Below are positions 16,658-25,541 of a stretch of 64,000 nt of DNA, piece after piece. The position numbers were made by a program, and so were the translations under genes. Numbering within the stretch: position 1 is the stretch's first letter; each line of letters opens with the position of its first letter. The notes below the pieces were generated by a model. It was not told the origin of the DNA, ran no database searches, and saw only the letters and a list, made by a program, of their open reading frames with translations. The DNA lies in the NCBI GenBank assembly GCA_022827245.1, contig JAJDTI010000029.1, positions 61,047 through 125,046 of the forward strand. Reading direction: 5' to 3'. This DNA is from Pseudomonadales bacterium (GTDB taxonomy: Bacteria > Pseudomonadota > Gammaproteobacteria > Pseudomonadales > Azotimanducaceae).

Positions 16658-19600
16658 TCACGGTCCGGGCGCCGTCGACAGGTTCGTCAGGTGGCCGGTG
16701 GGACTCTCCAACAGGCTCAGGACGTGCAGGGGCTGGTCCGAGGTGACGACCAGTCGCCACTTCCCGGCGCCGTCGCCCAGGTTGCCGTCCAGGTCGTCGC
16801 CGCCGGTCTCGAGGTCCTGTGCCGACAGGGTTCGGGAACGGTGGGCCGGTACGGTGAGGTGCACGCCGCTACCGGGGGAAGCGCCGCGGTCGTCGATGCC
16901 CTCGATCGTGACCGACGCGTCGGTGGCGCCAGGGTTGACGATCCGCAGCCGGCTCGCCTGGTCGGTGTTGCTTCCCGGGTTGAAGAAGGCGGCCCGGTAG
17001 ACGCGGTCCTCGCCGGGGACGAGGTCATGCATGCCGGTGACGAAGCCGTCGGTCGTGCGGACGTAGCTCAACACCTCGATGTCGAGGTCGCTTCCGAGCT
17101 CCAGCCGCCACGTGCCGGTGCCGGCGCCCACCCCCGTCGGTAGGCCCTTGTCCGGGTTGCCGGACTCGAGGTCGTCGGAGTTGAAGGGCGCCGACTCTCC
17201 GGCATTGAGCGAGAGGGAGATCGGCCCGTGTGACGTGCCCTCGTCGTCGAAGGCACGGATCGTGACGGTGCCGTCGCGGTCGGTGTGGTTGACCACGCGG
17301 ACGAACCCCTGCCGCGTGGGATGCGAGGATCGCGGGAACATGGGTACCGAGTGCGGCTGCGATCCTGCGCCAGTTGCGGTGGACAGGTTGGTCAGGTGGC
17401 CGGTGGGGCTCTCGAGCAGGCTCATCACGCGGATGTCGCGGTCGGCGGTCACGCGCAGGCGCCACTTGCCGCTGCCGTCCCCGAGGGCGCCCGTCAGGCC
17501 CATGCCGCTCTCGAGGTCGCTGGCCGACAGGGTCCGGGTCACGAAGGGCGGGATCGTGAGCCGGACGGTCGCCGAAGAAGTCTGTCCCGCGTCGTCCGTG
17601 CCCTGTATGGCGACCGTCGCCGCTTGCCGCCCCGCGTTGACCAGCCGGAGCACGCTTACCTGCGCGCTGTTGCTGCCCGGGTTGAAGAAGGCGACCCGAT
17701 GGACACGGTCCTCGACGGGGGCGAAGTCGTGCACGCTGGTGACGAAGCCGTCGGTCGTGCGGACGTAGCTCGATACGGCGATGTCGAGGTCGCTTTCGAG
17801 TTCCAGCCGCCAGGTGCCGGTACCGGCGCCCAGCCCGGCCGGCAGTCCCTTGTCGGGGTTGCCGAACTCGAGGTCGTCCGAGTTGAACGGCGCCGTCTCG
17901 AGGGCGTCGATCGAGAGGGAGACCGGGCCGTAGGAGGTGCCGGCGTCGTCGAACGCGCGGATCGTGACCGAACCGCCGCGGTCCGAGCGGTTGGTCACGC
18001 GGACGAAGCCCTGCTGCGTGGGATGGGACGCGGGCGGGAACATGGGCACTTCGTGCGAGGTGCGGATCTCCAGGCGATGGCCGGATACGGCGACGTGCGC
18101 GGACGCCGTCCGCCCGTCGAGTTGGAACGACTCGCCCACTCCGAAGAGTTCTTTCGGGTCATTCCCGCGGCAGGCAAGCCACCGGTCGCGATTCACGTCG
18201 ATGCAGACGTAGTCCTCGGGCCCGTCGTAGATGCCGTCGATGTCCCGGTCCACGGTGAGGACGCCGACCGTTCCGTCGCGGAAGGCGGCTTCACCGATCC
18301 AGGCGCCGCCGAAGGAGATGTCGGAGGAGAGGGAGCCGTAGGGCAGCCGATACGGGACGGTGAGGCCTGTGGAGTAGGTCACGTCGACCGAGACGGTGGG
18401 GCCGAGGAACCCGTCGACGGTGACGGGGGCGCCATCGTCGGTCAGGTCACCGTTGTCGTTGCGGTCCACGTATGCCAGCCAGAGGTCGTCGATGAAGTCG
18501 AACATGAGCTGGACATACGGATCCGGTCCGTCGCCCAGAATCACGTGGCCGTATCTCTGAAACCCCCCCATGGCGGGTGGATAGATGTAGGCGCCTGGCC
18601 GTTCCGAACGCAGTCCCACCCACCTCGGCTGCCAACGCACACCCTGCTGGCTCAACAGGCCCGAGTCGGCAGGCTCAAGGAAAGCCTTTGCCTCGCTGGG
18701 ATCCAGGATGGTGTCGTCCTCGTCGGGGATACCGTCGTTGTCGTCGTCGATGTCGATGTTGTCGCCGATACCGTCGCGATCCGCGTCCGACCACTCTTCC
18801 GGACGCAGCGGGAAGGCGTCTTCGATGTCGACGACACCGTCCCCGTCGTCGTCCTCGTCCGCCCAATCGCCCAGGCCGTCGCCGTCCGTGTCGGCATGTT
18901 CGCGGCGGTCGAGCGGGAAGGCGTCCACCACGTCCCGGACGCCGTCGCCGTCGTCGTCGGCGTCCTGTCGGTCCCCGATGCCGTCGCCGTCCGTGTCCCT
19001 GGATTCGAACGCGTCCAGCGGAACTTCATCCGCGTCGTCGGCCACGCCGTCGCCGTCGTCGTCCGGATCCGCAACGTTGCCGACGCCGTCGGCATCGGTG
19101 TCCAGGAACTCGGCCGGGTCGTCCGGAAAGACGTCGAGCGCGTCGAGGATGCCGTCGGCGTCCGAATCGAGGGCCGCGTCCGGAGCGCCGAAACCGCGAA
19201 TGCTACCGTCGATCCGGAACATGCCCCTGCCGTCGCTCAGGAACACGTCGCCGCGGACAGGGTCGATGGCGATGCGCCGGTTTACATGGCCGCCGCCGAT
19301 GGTCCCGCGCCAGGATGCAAGGGGGAGTCCGCCCAGGATCTGGGTCCAGCGGGTCCCGTCGAAGAGGAAGCCGTCGTACTGGGCGCCGATGATCAGCAAC
19401 TCGCCTTCCCGCAACGCGGCGATGTCCGGGATGCCGTAGCCGTCGCCGGTCTCCAGGGTCGCGGCCGCCGGCATCTCCCGCGGTTCCCAGGTCACGCCGT
19501 GATCGAAGGAGGCGTACAGGCGTGCGTGGAACGCTCCGGGACCTCTGCCGACGAGCCCCCACAAGGTCGCGCCGTCCCACGCGGCCGAGACGATGGGACC

Positions 19601-21028
19601 CCGTGACGGAGGCTCTACGCGGCGCCAGTCGTGGCCACGTGTCGAGCCGATCCACTCGACGCCTCCGTAGAAGTTCCCGCGGAGGAGCAGGTAGCCGTCG
19701 GGCCCGTCTGCGACGACCGGGTCGAAGATCAACTCGAAATGCCGCGGCGCCCGGGCGCCCAGGGACGTCCACGACTCTCCGAGGTCGTCGCTGCGGTACA
19801 CGTCCGGACCGCCCGACGCGCCCGTGCCCGTCATCACGTAAATCCGGTCGTTCCTGTCCGTAACCGCTCCCGGCCGCCACGTGCCGCCGGCATCCAGCGC
19901 CAGGGGCTCGAAATCCGCTTCCTGCGTTGAAGCGCGGTAGTACGTGATCCCTCCACTGCCCTGTCGTCCCTTGGCGGCTGTCAGGATCAGCGTGCTGCCA
20001 GCCGCATCGAGGTCCATGACGTTCTCAAGGGAGACGCGGGACATGGACTCGAGGGTGCGGCCACGGTCCACGCTCCGCCAGACGGTCGCCTCGCTTGCGG
20101 GCGTCGGTTGCGTCGCGACCCAGAGGGCTCCGTCACCGTCGACCGTGAAGCCCACCACGCCCTCCAGCAGGGCCACGCGTCGCAGGTGCGCCTCCTCCGG
20201 GGCCTCCGGCAGGCCAGTACCGTCCAACACCCACCGAACGGCGTCCTGGCTGGAGACATCCCCCGCCGCGCAGTGTCCGCCCGGACGCTCGAGGTCACCG
20301 TACGTCTGCAGGCCCACGACGTGCTTGTAGTAGCCGTAGGCCGACACGGAGTCCCTGTGGAGGAAGTCCTCCGTGGTCGCGCTCACGAACACCCGGAACG
20401 GCTCCCGGGCGCCGGCGGCAGGCCGCCGGAACGGATCCGCCTCGCCGATGCACCCGCACCTGGCCAGGAAGCCGCCGCCGTAGTCCTGCCCGAAGCGCTG
20501 CACGAAACCGTTCAGGAAGCAGGTCCCCTGGGAGGCGCCGACGAACACGACGCGGTCGAAATCGACGCGCAGCCGGCCGCCGAAGTGGCTCTGCAGCAGT
20601 TCCTGGATCAGGCGCTCGTCCTCCTCGGTCCAGTTCCGCCGGCCGGGACCCGTGTGCGGCGCGGCCTTGTACCACTCCAGGTGGTCCAGCCCGCCTGCAT
20701 CGCTCCTCGCGTTGGATTCCGGGGACGCGACGGTGACGGGGATCAGGTCGTGTGCGTACGCGAGGGACTGGGTGTACGGGAAAAACCGCCGCAGCATGTC
20801 CTCCTGGCTGCCGGTGGCGTGGCCGTGGAAGTAGACCAGGACACCCCTCGGCGCCATCGCATCCCACTCGTCCTTGAGGGAATACTCGAACAGCGTCGTG
20901 CGGCCGCGCGAGTCGGTGAAGGTGGCGACCTCGCTGACGCCGGGGAGCGCTGTCATCGCCAGCGCTGCGCCGAGCACGGCACCCGTGCGCTGGTGACGCA
21001 GTCGTTTCAGGAGGGGGAGGACGGACAT
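16658..21028 (-). CDS. Large secreted hydrolase / propeller / Ca-repeat protein with two beta-sandwich units
   Basis: The protein has 1456 residues from ATG 21028; longer upstream reading merely crosses the divergent gene. The signal peptide ends about residue 35. Residues 35-290 form an alpha/beta-hydrolase of the esterase or PHB-depolymerase kind, with oxyanion HGHATG at 68-73, nucleophile elbow GASQG at 164-168 and a likely catalytic His in GGHCAAGD. About 305-610 has Asp-box-like blades (SVDRGRT, SDDLGESW, SFDHGVTW), like sialidase or BNR propellers. About 620-775 is a run of thrombospondin type-3 calcium repeats (DTDGDGIGD, DDDGDGV). Residues about 990-1456 are two A-B units like those in the monoheme protein. 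It is probably a cell-surface or released depolymerase or esterase with adhesion modules; the substrate is unknown. Confidence 0.85.
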   Translation of the reverse strand: MSVLPLLKRLRHQRTGAVLGAALAMTALPGVSEVATFTDSRGRTTLFEYSLKDEWDAMAPRGVLVYFHGHATGSQEDMLRRFFPYTQSLAYAHDLIPVTVASPESNARSDAGGLDHLEWYKAAPHTGPGRRNWTEEDERLIQELLQSHFGGRLRVDFDRVVFVGASQGTCFLNGFVQRFGQDYGGGFLARCGCIGEADPFRRPAAGAREPFRVFVSATTEDFLHRDSVSAYGYYKHVVGLQTYGDLERPGGHCAAGDVSSQDAVRWVLDGTGLPEAPEEAHLRRVALLEGVVGFTVDGDGALWVATQPTPASEATVWRSVDRGRTLESMSRVSLENVMDLDAAGSTLILTAAKGRQGSGGITYYRASTQEADFEPLALDAGGTWRPGAVTDRNDRIYVMTGTGASGGPDVYRSDDLGESWTSLGARAPRHFELIFDPVVADGPDGYLLLRGNFYGGVEWIGSTRGHDWRRVEPPSRGPIVSAAWDGATLWGLVGRGPGAFHARLYASFDHGVTWEPREMPAAATLETGDGYGIPDIAALREGELLIIGAQYDGFLFDGTRWTQILGGLPLASWRGTIGGGHVNRRIAIDPVRGDVFLSDGRGMFRIDGSIRGFGAPDAALDSDADGILDALDVFPDDPAEFLDTDADGVGNVADPDDDGDGVADDADEVPLDAFESRDTDGDGIGDRQDADDDGDGVRDVVDAFPLDRREHADTDGDGLGDWADEDDDGDGVVDIEDAFPLRPEEWSDADRDGIGDNIDIDDDNDGIPDEDDTILDPSEAKAFLEPADSGLLSQQGVRWQPRWVGLRSERPGAYIYPPAMGGFQRYGHVILGDGPDPYVQLMFDFIDDLWLAYVDRNDNGDLTDDGAPVTVDGFLGPTVSVDVTYSTGLTVPYRLPYGSLSSDISFGGAWIGEAAFRDGTVGVLTVDRDIDGIYDGPEDYVCIDVNRDRWLACRGNDPKELFGVGESFQLDGRTASAHVAVSGHRLEIRTSHEVPMFPPASHPTQQGFVRVTNRSDRGGSVTIRAFDDAGTSYGPVSLSIDALETAPFNSDDLEFGNPDKGLPAGLGAGTGTWRLELESDLDIAVSSYVRTTDGFVTSVHDFAPVEDRVHRVAFFNPGSNSAQVSVLRLVNAGRQAATVAIQGTDDAGQTSSATVRLTIPPFVTRTLSASDLESGMGLTGALGDGSGKWRLRVTADRDIRVMSLLESPTGHLTNLSTATGAGSQPHSVPMFPRSSHPTRQGFVRVVNHTDRDGTVTIRAFDDEGTSHGPISLSLNAGESAPFNSDDLESGNPDKGLPTGVGAGTGTWRLELGSDLDIEVLSYVRTTDGFVTGMHDLVPGEDRVYRAAFFNPGSNTDQASRLRIVNPGATDASVTIEGIDDRGASPGSGVHLTVPAHRSRTLSAQDLETGGDDLDGNLGDGAGKWRLVVTSDQPLHVLSLLESPTGHLTNLSTAPGP

Positions 21029-21054
21029 GGGCCCGACGAACTCCGGTCGCGCCC

Positions 21055-21093
21055 GGTCAGAATAGCGGTTTCCGTGACCCGGGGCATCCGCGC
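21055..21093 (-). promoter_or_regulatory. Upstream element of the large hydrolase gene; copy 2 of the 39-nt repeat
   Basis: On the minus strand this reads GGGTCACGGAAACCGCTATT then CTGACC, with TATTCT as a good -10 hexamer about 35 nt before the ATG at 21028. The same 39 nt occur at 8623-8661 with four differences. It lies in the 228-nt divergent gap between the two beta-sandwich proteins. It may be a conserved promoter rather than a mobile element. Confidence 0.4.
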
Positions 21094-21256
21094 ACCGGCA
21101 CGACTCCGCCAGCGGCCCAGCCTGGAGTGACCGGTGCATGTCGACATCGACAGCGGAGTTCGGCAGATTGGCTCCATGGGACGCATGGTGGCGAATCCGT
21201 TTGCTCCGCCACACGGGGGCGCCTGCAGTGTCGTGGGAACCGCGGGAGGACCGTCG

Positions 21257-22747
21257 ATGCACTTGAAACCGTTGCTCCGGACCGCGCTGGCCGCGCTCGG
21301 CGCCGCCGCCTTCGCGCAAGAAGGGCGCGAGCACTTCGTCCCTCTGTTCATGTCCGCGTCGGACCCCGATGGCCGCCAGGGTTTCGTCCGCATCGTCAAT
21401 CACTCCGACCGGGGCGGCGCCGTGCAGATCTACGGGGTCGACGACGCCGGCGAGCGCCGGGGTCCGATCGAGCTGTCCATCGACGCGCTGGAGACGGTGC
21501 ACGTCAACTCCGGCGACGTGGAGAACGGCAACTCCGACAAGGGATTGTCCGGAGGGCTGGGGGCGGGCGAGGGCGACTGGCGCCTGCTGCTCCACGGCGG
21601 GGACCTGGACATCGAGCCGCTGGCTTACATCCGGACCACGACCGACGGCTTCCTGACCAGCATGCACGACGTGGTCCGCGAGACGGCGCTGCGCCATCGG
21701 GTGCCGATCTTCAATCCGGGCAGCAACGACCAGCAGCGGAGCTGGCTGCGGCTCGTCAATTCGGGCGACGCGGCGGCGAACGTGACGATCACGGGGCGCG
21801 ACGACACGGGGGCGGCCTCCGCGGACCAGGCGCGCGTGACGATACCGGCGGGGGCGGCGGTCACGCTCAGCGCGCAGGACCTGGAGGCCGGCACCGGCGG
21901 CGTGGAGGGTCAGTTGGGCGACGGCGCCGGCAAGTGGTCGCTGGACGTGGGCGCGGATCGGGCCATCCTGGTCATGAGCCTGATGAGCACGCCGACGGGG
22001 CACCTCTCGAACCTCTCCGGCGCCAGGCCGGAGTACCGCGGGGCGGCGGGACTCTGGCGCGTCGCGTTCGACGACGGCGTGGGCGGCGAGGGCTACGTGC
22101 TCCTGTTACCGGACAGCCGGATGTATGCCTGGCTGCCCGAGTCGGGGGACACCAACCGGATCGCCCGTGGCACGTACGGCACGGGAGCCGGCATGCTGTC
22201 CGGTTCCGGGGAGCTCTTCGAATCGGGCAAGGTCGAACTGGCCGGCCTCGACGTTTCCGGTGGCAGCGAGCCGTTCGAGTTCACCGCGGAGTTCCGCGCG
22301 GGGGACTGGATCAACGGTAGCTACACGCCTGCAGGTGGCAGCGCGCGGGCGTTCCGCGGCTGGGCGTTCACCGGGTTCGAGCGCGGCGGTTCGAACGTGG
22401 CGGTCGAAGGATTATGGAGCCCGTCCCTGGGCCTGGAGGCGGACCTTCCGGGCGAGTTCGAGCCCGGCGCCGACGGCGACTTCGCGTTCGAGTTCGCCGT
22501 CGAGTCCGTCACCTGCCAGGTGGACGGCGTGCTGGGCCCGGTGAACCCGGCGTTTGCCGTCTACGAGGCGGCGCCGTCCGTCCGCTGCCTCGTCCTCGAG
22601 TTTCCGGCGGGCAGCGTCGAGCTGATCCTGGTGGTGATGGACGCGGCGACGGCCCCGGGCGAGGGGAACCGCGCGCTGGGACTGGTGGTCATTCCGGACG
22701 AACGGAAGATCGCGCTGGGCGCGCTGTTCGACCTCAGCCGGTCCTGA
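21257..22747 (+). CDS. Secreted protein with one beta-sandwich A-B unit
   Basis: The protein has 496 residues. ATG 21257 is chosen because GGGAGGA lies six bases upstream and the protein then begins with a signal peptide (MHLKPLLRTALAALGAAAFAQ). Residues about 29-145 are an A part (VPLFMSAS, QGFVRIVNHSDRGG, TDGFLTSMHD). Residues about 146-262 are a B part (FNPGSN, ITGRDD, GDGAGKWSLDV, PTGHLSNLS). The remaining 230 residues form another domain with paired cysteines (VTCQVDG ... SVRCLVLEF) that I do not recognise. It is divergent from the large hydrolase gene that carries two such units, so the pair may be co-regulated. No enzyme motif is visible; a structural or binding role at the cell surface is inferred. 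Confidence 0.8.
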   Translation: MHLKPLLRTALAALGAAAFAQEGREHFVPLFMSASDPDGRQGFVRIVNHSDRGGAVQIYGVDDAGERRGPIELSIDALETVHVNSGDVENGNSDKGLSGGLGAGEGDWRLLLHGGDLDIEPLAYIRTTTDGFLTSMHDVVRETALRHRVPIFNPGSNDQQRSWLRLVNSGDAAANVTITGRDDTGAASADQARVTIPAGAAVTLSAQDLEAGTGGVEGQLGDGAGKWSLDVGADRAILVMSLMSTPTGHLSNLSGARPEYRGAAGLWRVAFDDGVGGEGYVLLLPDSRMYAWLPESGDTNRIARGTYGTGAGMLSGSGELFESGKVELAGLDVSGGSEPFEFTAEFRAGDWINGSYTPAGGSARAFRGWAFTGFERGGSNVAVEGLWSPSLGLEADLPGEFEPGADGDFAFEFAVESVTCQVDGVLGPVNPAFAVYEAAPSVRCLVLEFPAGSVELILVVMDAATAPGEGNRALGLVVIPDERKIALGALFDLSRS

Positions 22748-22791
22748 CTGGCGATTGTCACTGCGACGAAACGGGGTACGATGCCGGACAG

Positions 22792-23640
22792 ATGGCTCCG
22801 CGCACCTGGCTGCTCTGTGGCGTCCCGCGATCCGGGAGTTCGCTGTGCTGTCGGCTGGCGGGCGGGGCGCCGGACACGGTCGCGCTCTCGGAACCGATCG
22901 AACCCCGGACCTTCGCTGGGGTAGCCGGTCCGGCGGACGCCTGCGCCCGCATCGGCTCGTTCGCTGCCACGACGCGTGACGAACTGCTCGCCACGGGGCG
23001 CGCGGCCTCGGTGCAGGTCGACGGCCGCCTGGATGACGACCGGGTGTCCGAGACCCCGAACGCCGCGGGGCTGCGCCCGCCGCGGGGCGCGCCGGGGGCG
23101 ATCCGGATAGACAAGCCCCTGTCCGCCGACTTCCTCCTGCTCATCAAGCACAACGCCCTGTTCGCGGCGCTGCTCGACCGGCTGGCCGAGGGCTTCCCGA
23201 CGCTGGGACTCGTCCGCAACCCGGTCGCCGTCCTCGCTTCGTGGCAGACGGTCGACCTGCCGGTCCGGCAAGGCCGTGTCCCCATGGGGGAGCGTTTCGA
23301 CCCGGAGCTTGCCGGGGCCCTCAACGCGGAGCCCGACCCCCTGCGCCGCCAGGTCCGCGTCCTCGACTGGTTCTTCGCGCGCTTCCGCGACTGCCTGCCG
23401 CCGGACCGCGTCGTCCGCTACGAGGACGTGGTGGCGAGCGGCGGCGTCGCGCTGTTTCGCCGGCTCGGAGCGGGCGCGGGCCCGGAGCCCCTGGAGAGCC
23501 GGAACGCGAACGCGGTGTACGCCCCGACGAACGTGGACGCGATTCTCGCCGCCGTCCAGACGACGCGGGGCGCCTGGTCCGGCTGGTACACGCGCTCGGA
23601 CTGCGAGCGGGCGGCGGCGGCCATACGCGGCGGCCGATGA
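22792..23640 (+). CDS. Sulfotransferase-family protein
   Basis: The protein has 282 residues from ATG 22792. It opens with LLCGVPRSGSSLCCRL, the 5'-phosphosulfate loop of PAPS-dependent sulfotransferases, and has TLGLVRNPVAVLASW, matching the 3'-phosphate-binding RNP segment. It would transfer sulfate from PAPS to a hydroxyl or amine of a glycan or small molecule in the cytoplasm. No ribosome site is evident; TACGAT at 22777-22782 sits nine bases before the ATG and could be the -10 of a leaderless transcript. Its stop overlaps the start of the next gene (ATGA), which encodes a second sulfotransferase domain fused to a glycosyltransferase. Confidence 0.8.
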   Translation: MAPRTWLLCGVPRSGSSLCCRLAGGAPDTVALSEPIEPRTFAGVAGPADACARIGSFAATTRDELLATGRAASVQVDGRLDDDRVSETPNAAGLRPPRGAPGAIRIDKPLSADFLLLIKHNALFAALLDRLAEGFPTLGLVRNPVAVLASWQTVDLPVRQGRVPMGERFDPELAGALNAEPDPLRRQVRVLDWFFARFRDCLPPDRVVRYEDVVASGGVALFRRLGAGAGPEPLESRNANAVYAPTNVDAILAAVQTTRGAWSGWYTRSDCERAAAAIRGGR

Positions 23641-25541
23641 CGGCCCCGGAAGCCCGGCGCACGATCTGGTTCCACCGCGCCTTCAAGGGGGTGACGGGCG
23701 GCGAGATCAAGCACTCGCACTACTTCTCCCATGCGCGACGGCTGGCGAGCTTCTCGGCGCGGATCACCTTCACGGGCGGGCCTCTGAACGAGTCCCTCGC
23801 GGGAGAGCGTCGCCGCCTCTGGCCGGTTGGCAGCGTCGACGGAGCGACCGACTGGGCACCGGCGGAGGACGACGTCCTGTTCCTCGCCGGCACCGACTGG
23901 CGCTACCTGACCGCGATGGCGCTCGACGGAACCGACCACCCGCGCATCAACCTGGTGCAGCACGTGCGTCACGCGAACCCTGACACGGAGCTGTGGAGCT
24001 ACCTCCCGCGGCGGGCGGTCCGCATCTGCGTGAGCACGGAGGTGGCGGACGCGATCGCGCGGACGGGGCGCCCGCGGGGACCGGTCGTCGCCATTCCGAA
24101 CGCGACGGAACTGCCGCCCTGGGACTGGGGCGACGCCGCGGGGTGCGCCGCCTGGGAAGGCCGACCGCGGTCCGTCGTGGTCGTCGGTTACAAGCGCCCG
24201 GAACTTGCGGCGTCGCTGTCGGAGCGCCTGCGGCGCGACGGCGTCGAGCACGACGTCCTGACCCGCGTCATGGAACGCGGCAGTTTCCTCGCACGGCTCG
24301 CCGAGACACGGGTCGCCGTCTGCCTGCCGGACCCGACCGAAGGCTTCTACCTGCCGGCCCTGGAGGCCATGGCATGCGGCTGCGTCGTCGTCACGCTCGA
24401 CGCGGTGGGCAACCGGAGCTTCTGCCGTAATGGCGAGAACTGCATCGTGGCTGGGCCGGACGCCGAGCGCCTGGCCCGCGCGGTCGGGCACGCGTTCTGG
24501 CTTTCGGAAGGCGCCCGCAGCAACCTCCTGGCCAGGGCGGCCGACGCGGTCGCCGCGCATGCGCTGCACGTGGAGCGGTCCCGGTTCCACGCCGTGCTCG
24601 GCGACGTGGACGGACTCTGGGCCGAGGCGCGACGGTCCGTCGTGCCCGTGGTTGCGGGTGAGCTTTCGGAGGAGGGCGGTCCCGGCGTGGCGAGCGAGGT
24701 CCCTTCGGAATCGCCCTACCGCCCGCGCCTCGCATTCATGATCGTCGGCGCCCAGAAGGCCGGGACGTCCGCGCTCGCGCAGTTCCTGGACGCGCACCCG
24801 GAGATCGGCATGTCGTCGCTGAAGGAGGTGCATCTCTTCGACGCGCCGGAGTACTCCCGCGACTGGACGCCGGCGGAGATCGACGAACGCTACCGGCCGC
24901 ACTTCGCGCAGGGCCGCTTCACGGGCCTGCCGGGCGAGACGGTCCTGGGGGAGGCCACGCCCGTCTACCTGTTCCTGCCGGATGTCCCCGCCGAGTTGCG
25001 GCGTTACAACCCGCGGCTCAAGGTCATCGTCCTGCTGCGCGACCCGGTGGAACGCGCGATCTCCCACTACTACATGGAGAGAGGTCGCGGGGGAGAGCGC
25101 CGGCCGCTGTGGCAGGTGTTGCTGCTCGAACCGTTCCGACTACTGGTCAGCCGCGATCCGCGGCACCCCGACTCCGCGCAGCGCGTGCACAGCTACCGTG
25201 CCCGGGGGCTCTATAGCGGCCAGTTGCGCCGCCTCTACCGGGTGTTCGATCGGGACCGCGTGCTCGTCATTCGCGCCGAGGACCTCCTGGGCAGCCACGA
25301 CGCCGTCATGCGCCAGGTCTTCGCGTTCCTGGACGTGTCGACGGAAGTGCGCGTGTCGCCGGCGGTCGTGTTCGAAGGCGAACCCGGCAGAAGGCCCCAC
25401 CGGGTGGCGTCCTGGCTGCTGCGCCTGTCCTACGTGGCCGAGTTCGTCCGGCTCCGGCGGCTGCAGCGACGCGGGCGGCTTTACGACGGGTCCCGAAACC
25501 GACGAGCGCTGCGTCGATCCTTGGGAGAACCGACTGCGTGA
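23637..25541 (+). CDS. Glycosyltransferase-sulfotransferase fusion protein
   Basis: The protein has 634 residues; ATG 23637 overlaps the preceding stop. Residues 1 to about 350 resemble a GT4-type glycosyltransferase: GGEIKHSHYFSHARRL near the start, VVGYKRPE at the start of the C-terminal Rossmann half, and the donor-binding CLPDPTEGFYLPALEAMACG with the EGFxxPxLEAMACG signature. Residues about 365-634 are a sulfotransferase of the heparan N-sulfotransferase kind: FMIVGAQKAGTSALAQFL as PAPS loop and VIVLLRDPVERAISHYY as the 3'-phosphate site. One chain could thus add a sugar and sulfate it. The downstream lipoprotein overlaps by GTGA, making a tight three-gene operon that probably modifies a surface glycan. 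Confidence 0.85.
   Translation: MTAPEARRTIWFHRAFKGVTGGEIKHSHYFSHARRLASFSARITFTGGPLNESLAGERRRLWPVGSVDGATDWAPAEDDVLFLAGTDWRYLTAMALDGTDHPRINLVQHVRHANPDTELWSYLPRRAVRICVSTEVADAIARTGRPRGPVVAIPNATELPPWDWGDAAGCAAWEGRPRSVVVVGYKRPELAASLSERLRRDGVEHDVLTRVMERGSFLARLAETRVAVCLPDPTEGFYLPALEAMACGCVVVTLDAVGNRSFCRNGENCIVAGPDAERLARAVGHAFWLSEGARSNLLARAADAVAAHALHVERSRFHAVLGDVDGLWAEARRSVVPVVAGELSEEGGPGVASEVPSESPYRPRLAFMIVGAQKAGTSALAQFLDAHPEIGMSSLKEVHLFDAPEYSRDWTPAEIDERYRPHFAQGRFTGLPGETVLGEATPVYLFLPDVPAELRRYNPRLKVIVLLRDPVERAISHYYMERGRGGERRPLWQVLLLEPFRLLVSRDPRHPDSAQRVHSYRARGLYSGQLRRLYRVFDRDRVLVIRAEDLLGSHDAVMRQVFAFLDVSTEVRVSPAVVFEGEPGRRPHRVASWLLRLSYVAEFVRLRRLQRRGRLYDGSRNRRALRRSLGEPTA

Noticed and set aside
18700..19180. 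Possible DNA repeat array in the hydrolase gene
   Set aside because: The repetition is explained by Asp-rich thrombospondin type-3 calcium repeats in frame.
17285..19606. A long open frame of more than 770 codons on the plus strand
   Set aside because: It lies antisense to the large hydrolase gene. Its product is low-complexity (Val/Asp/Arg-rich) without a domain, a shadow of GC-rich codon use.
21029..22003. N-terminal extension of the large hydrolase gene by about 325 codons
   Set aside because: It crosses the divergent secreted protein gene; a good signal peptide begins at 21028.
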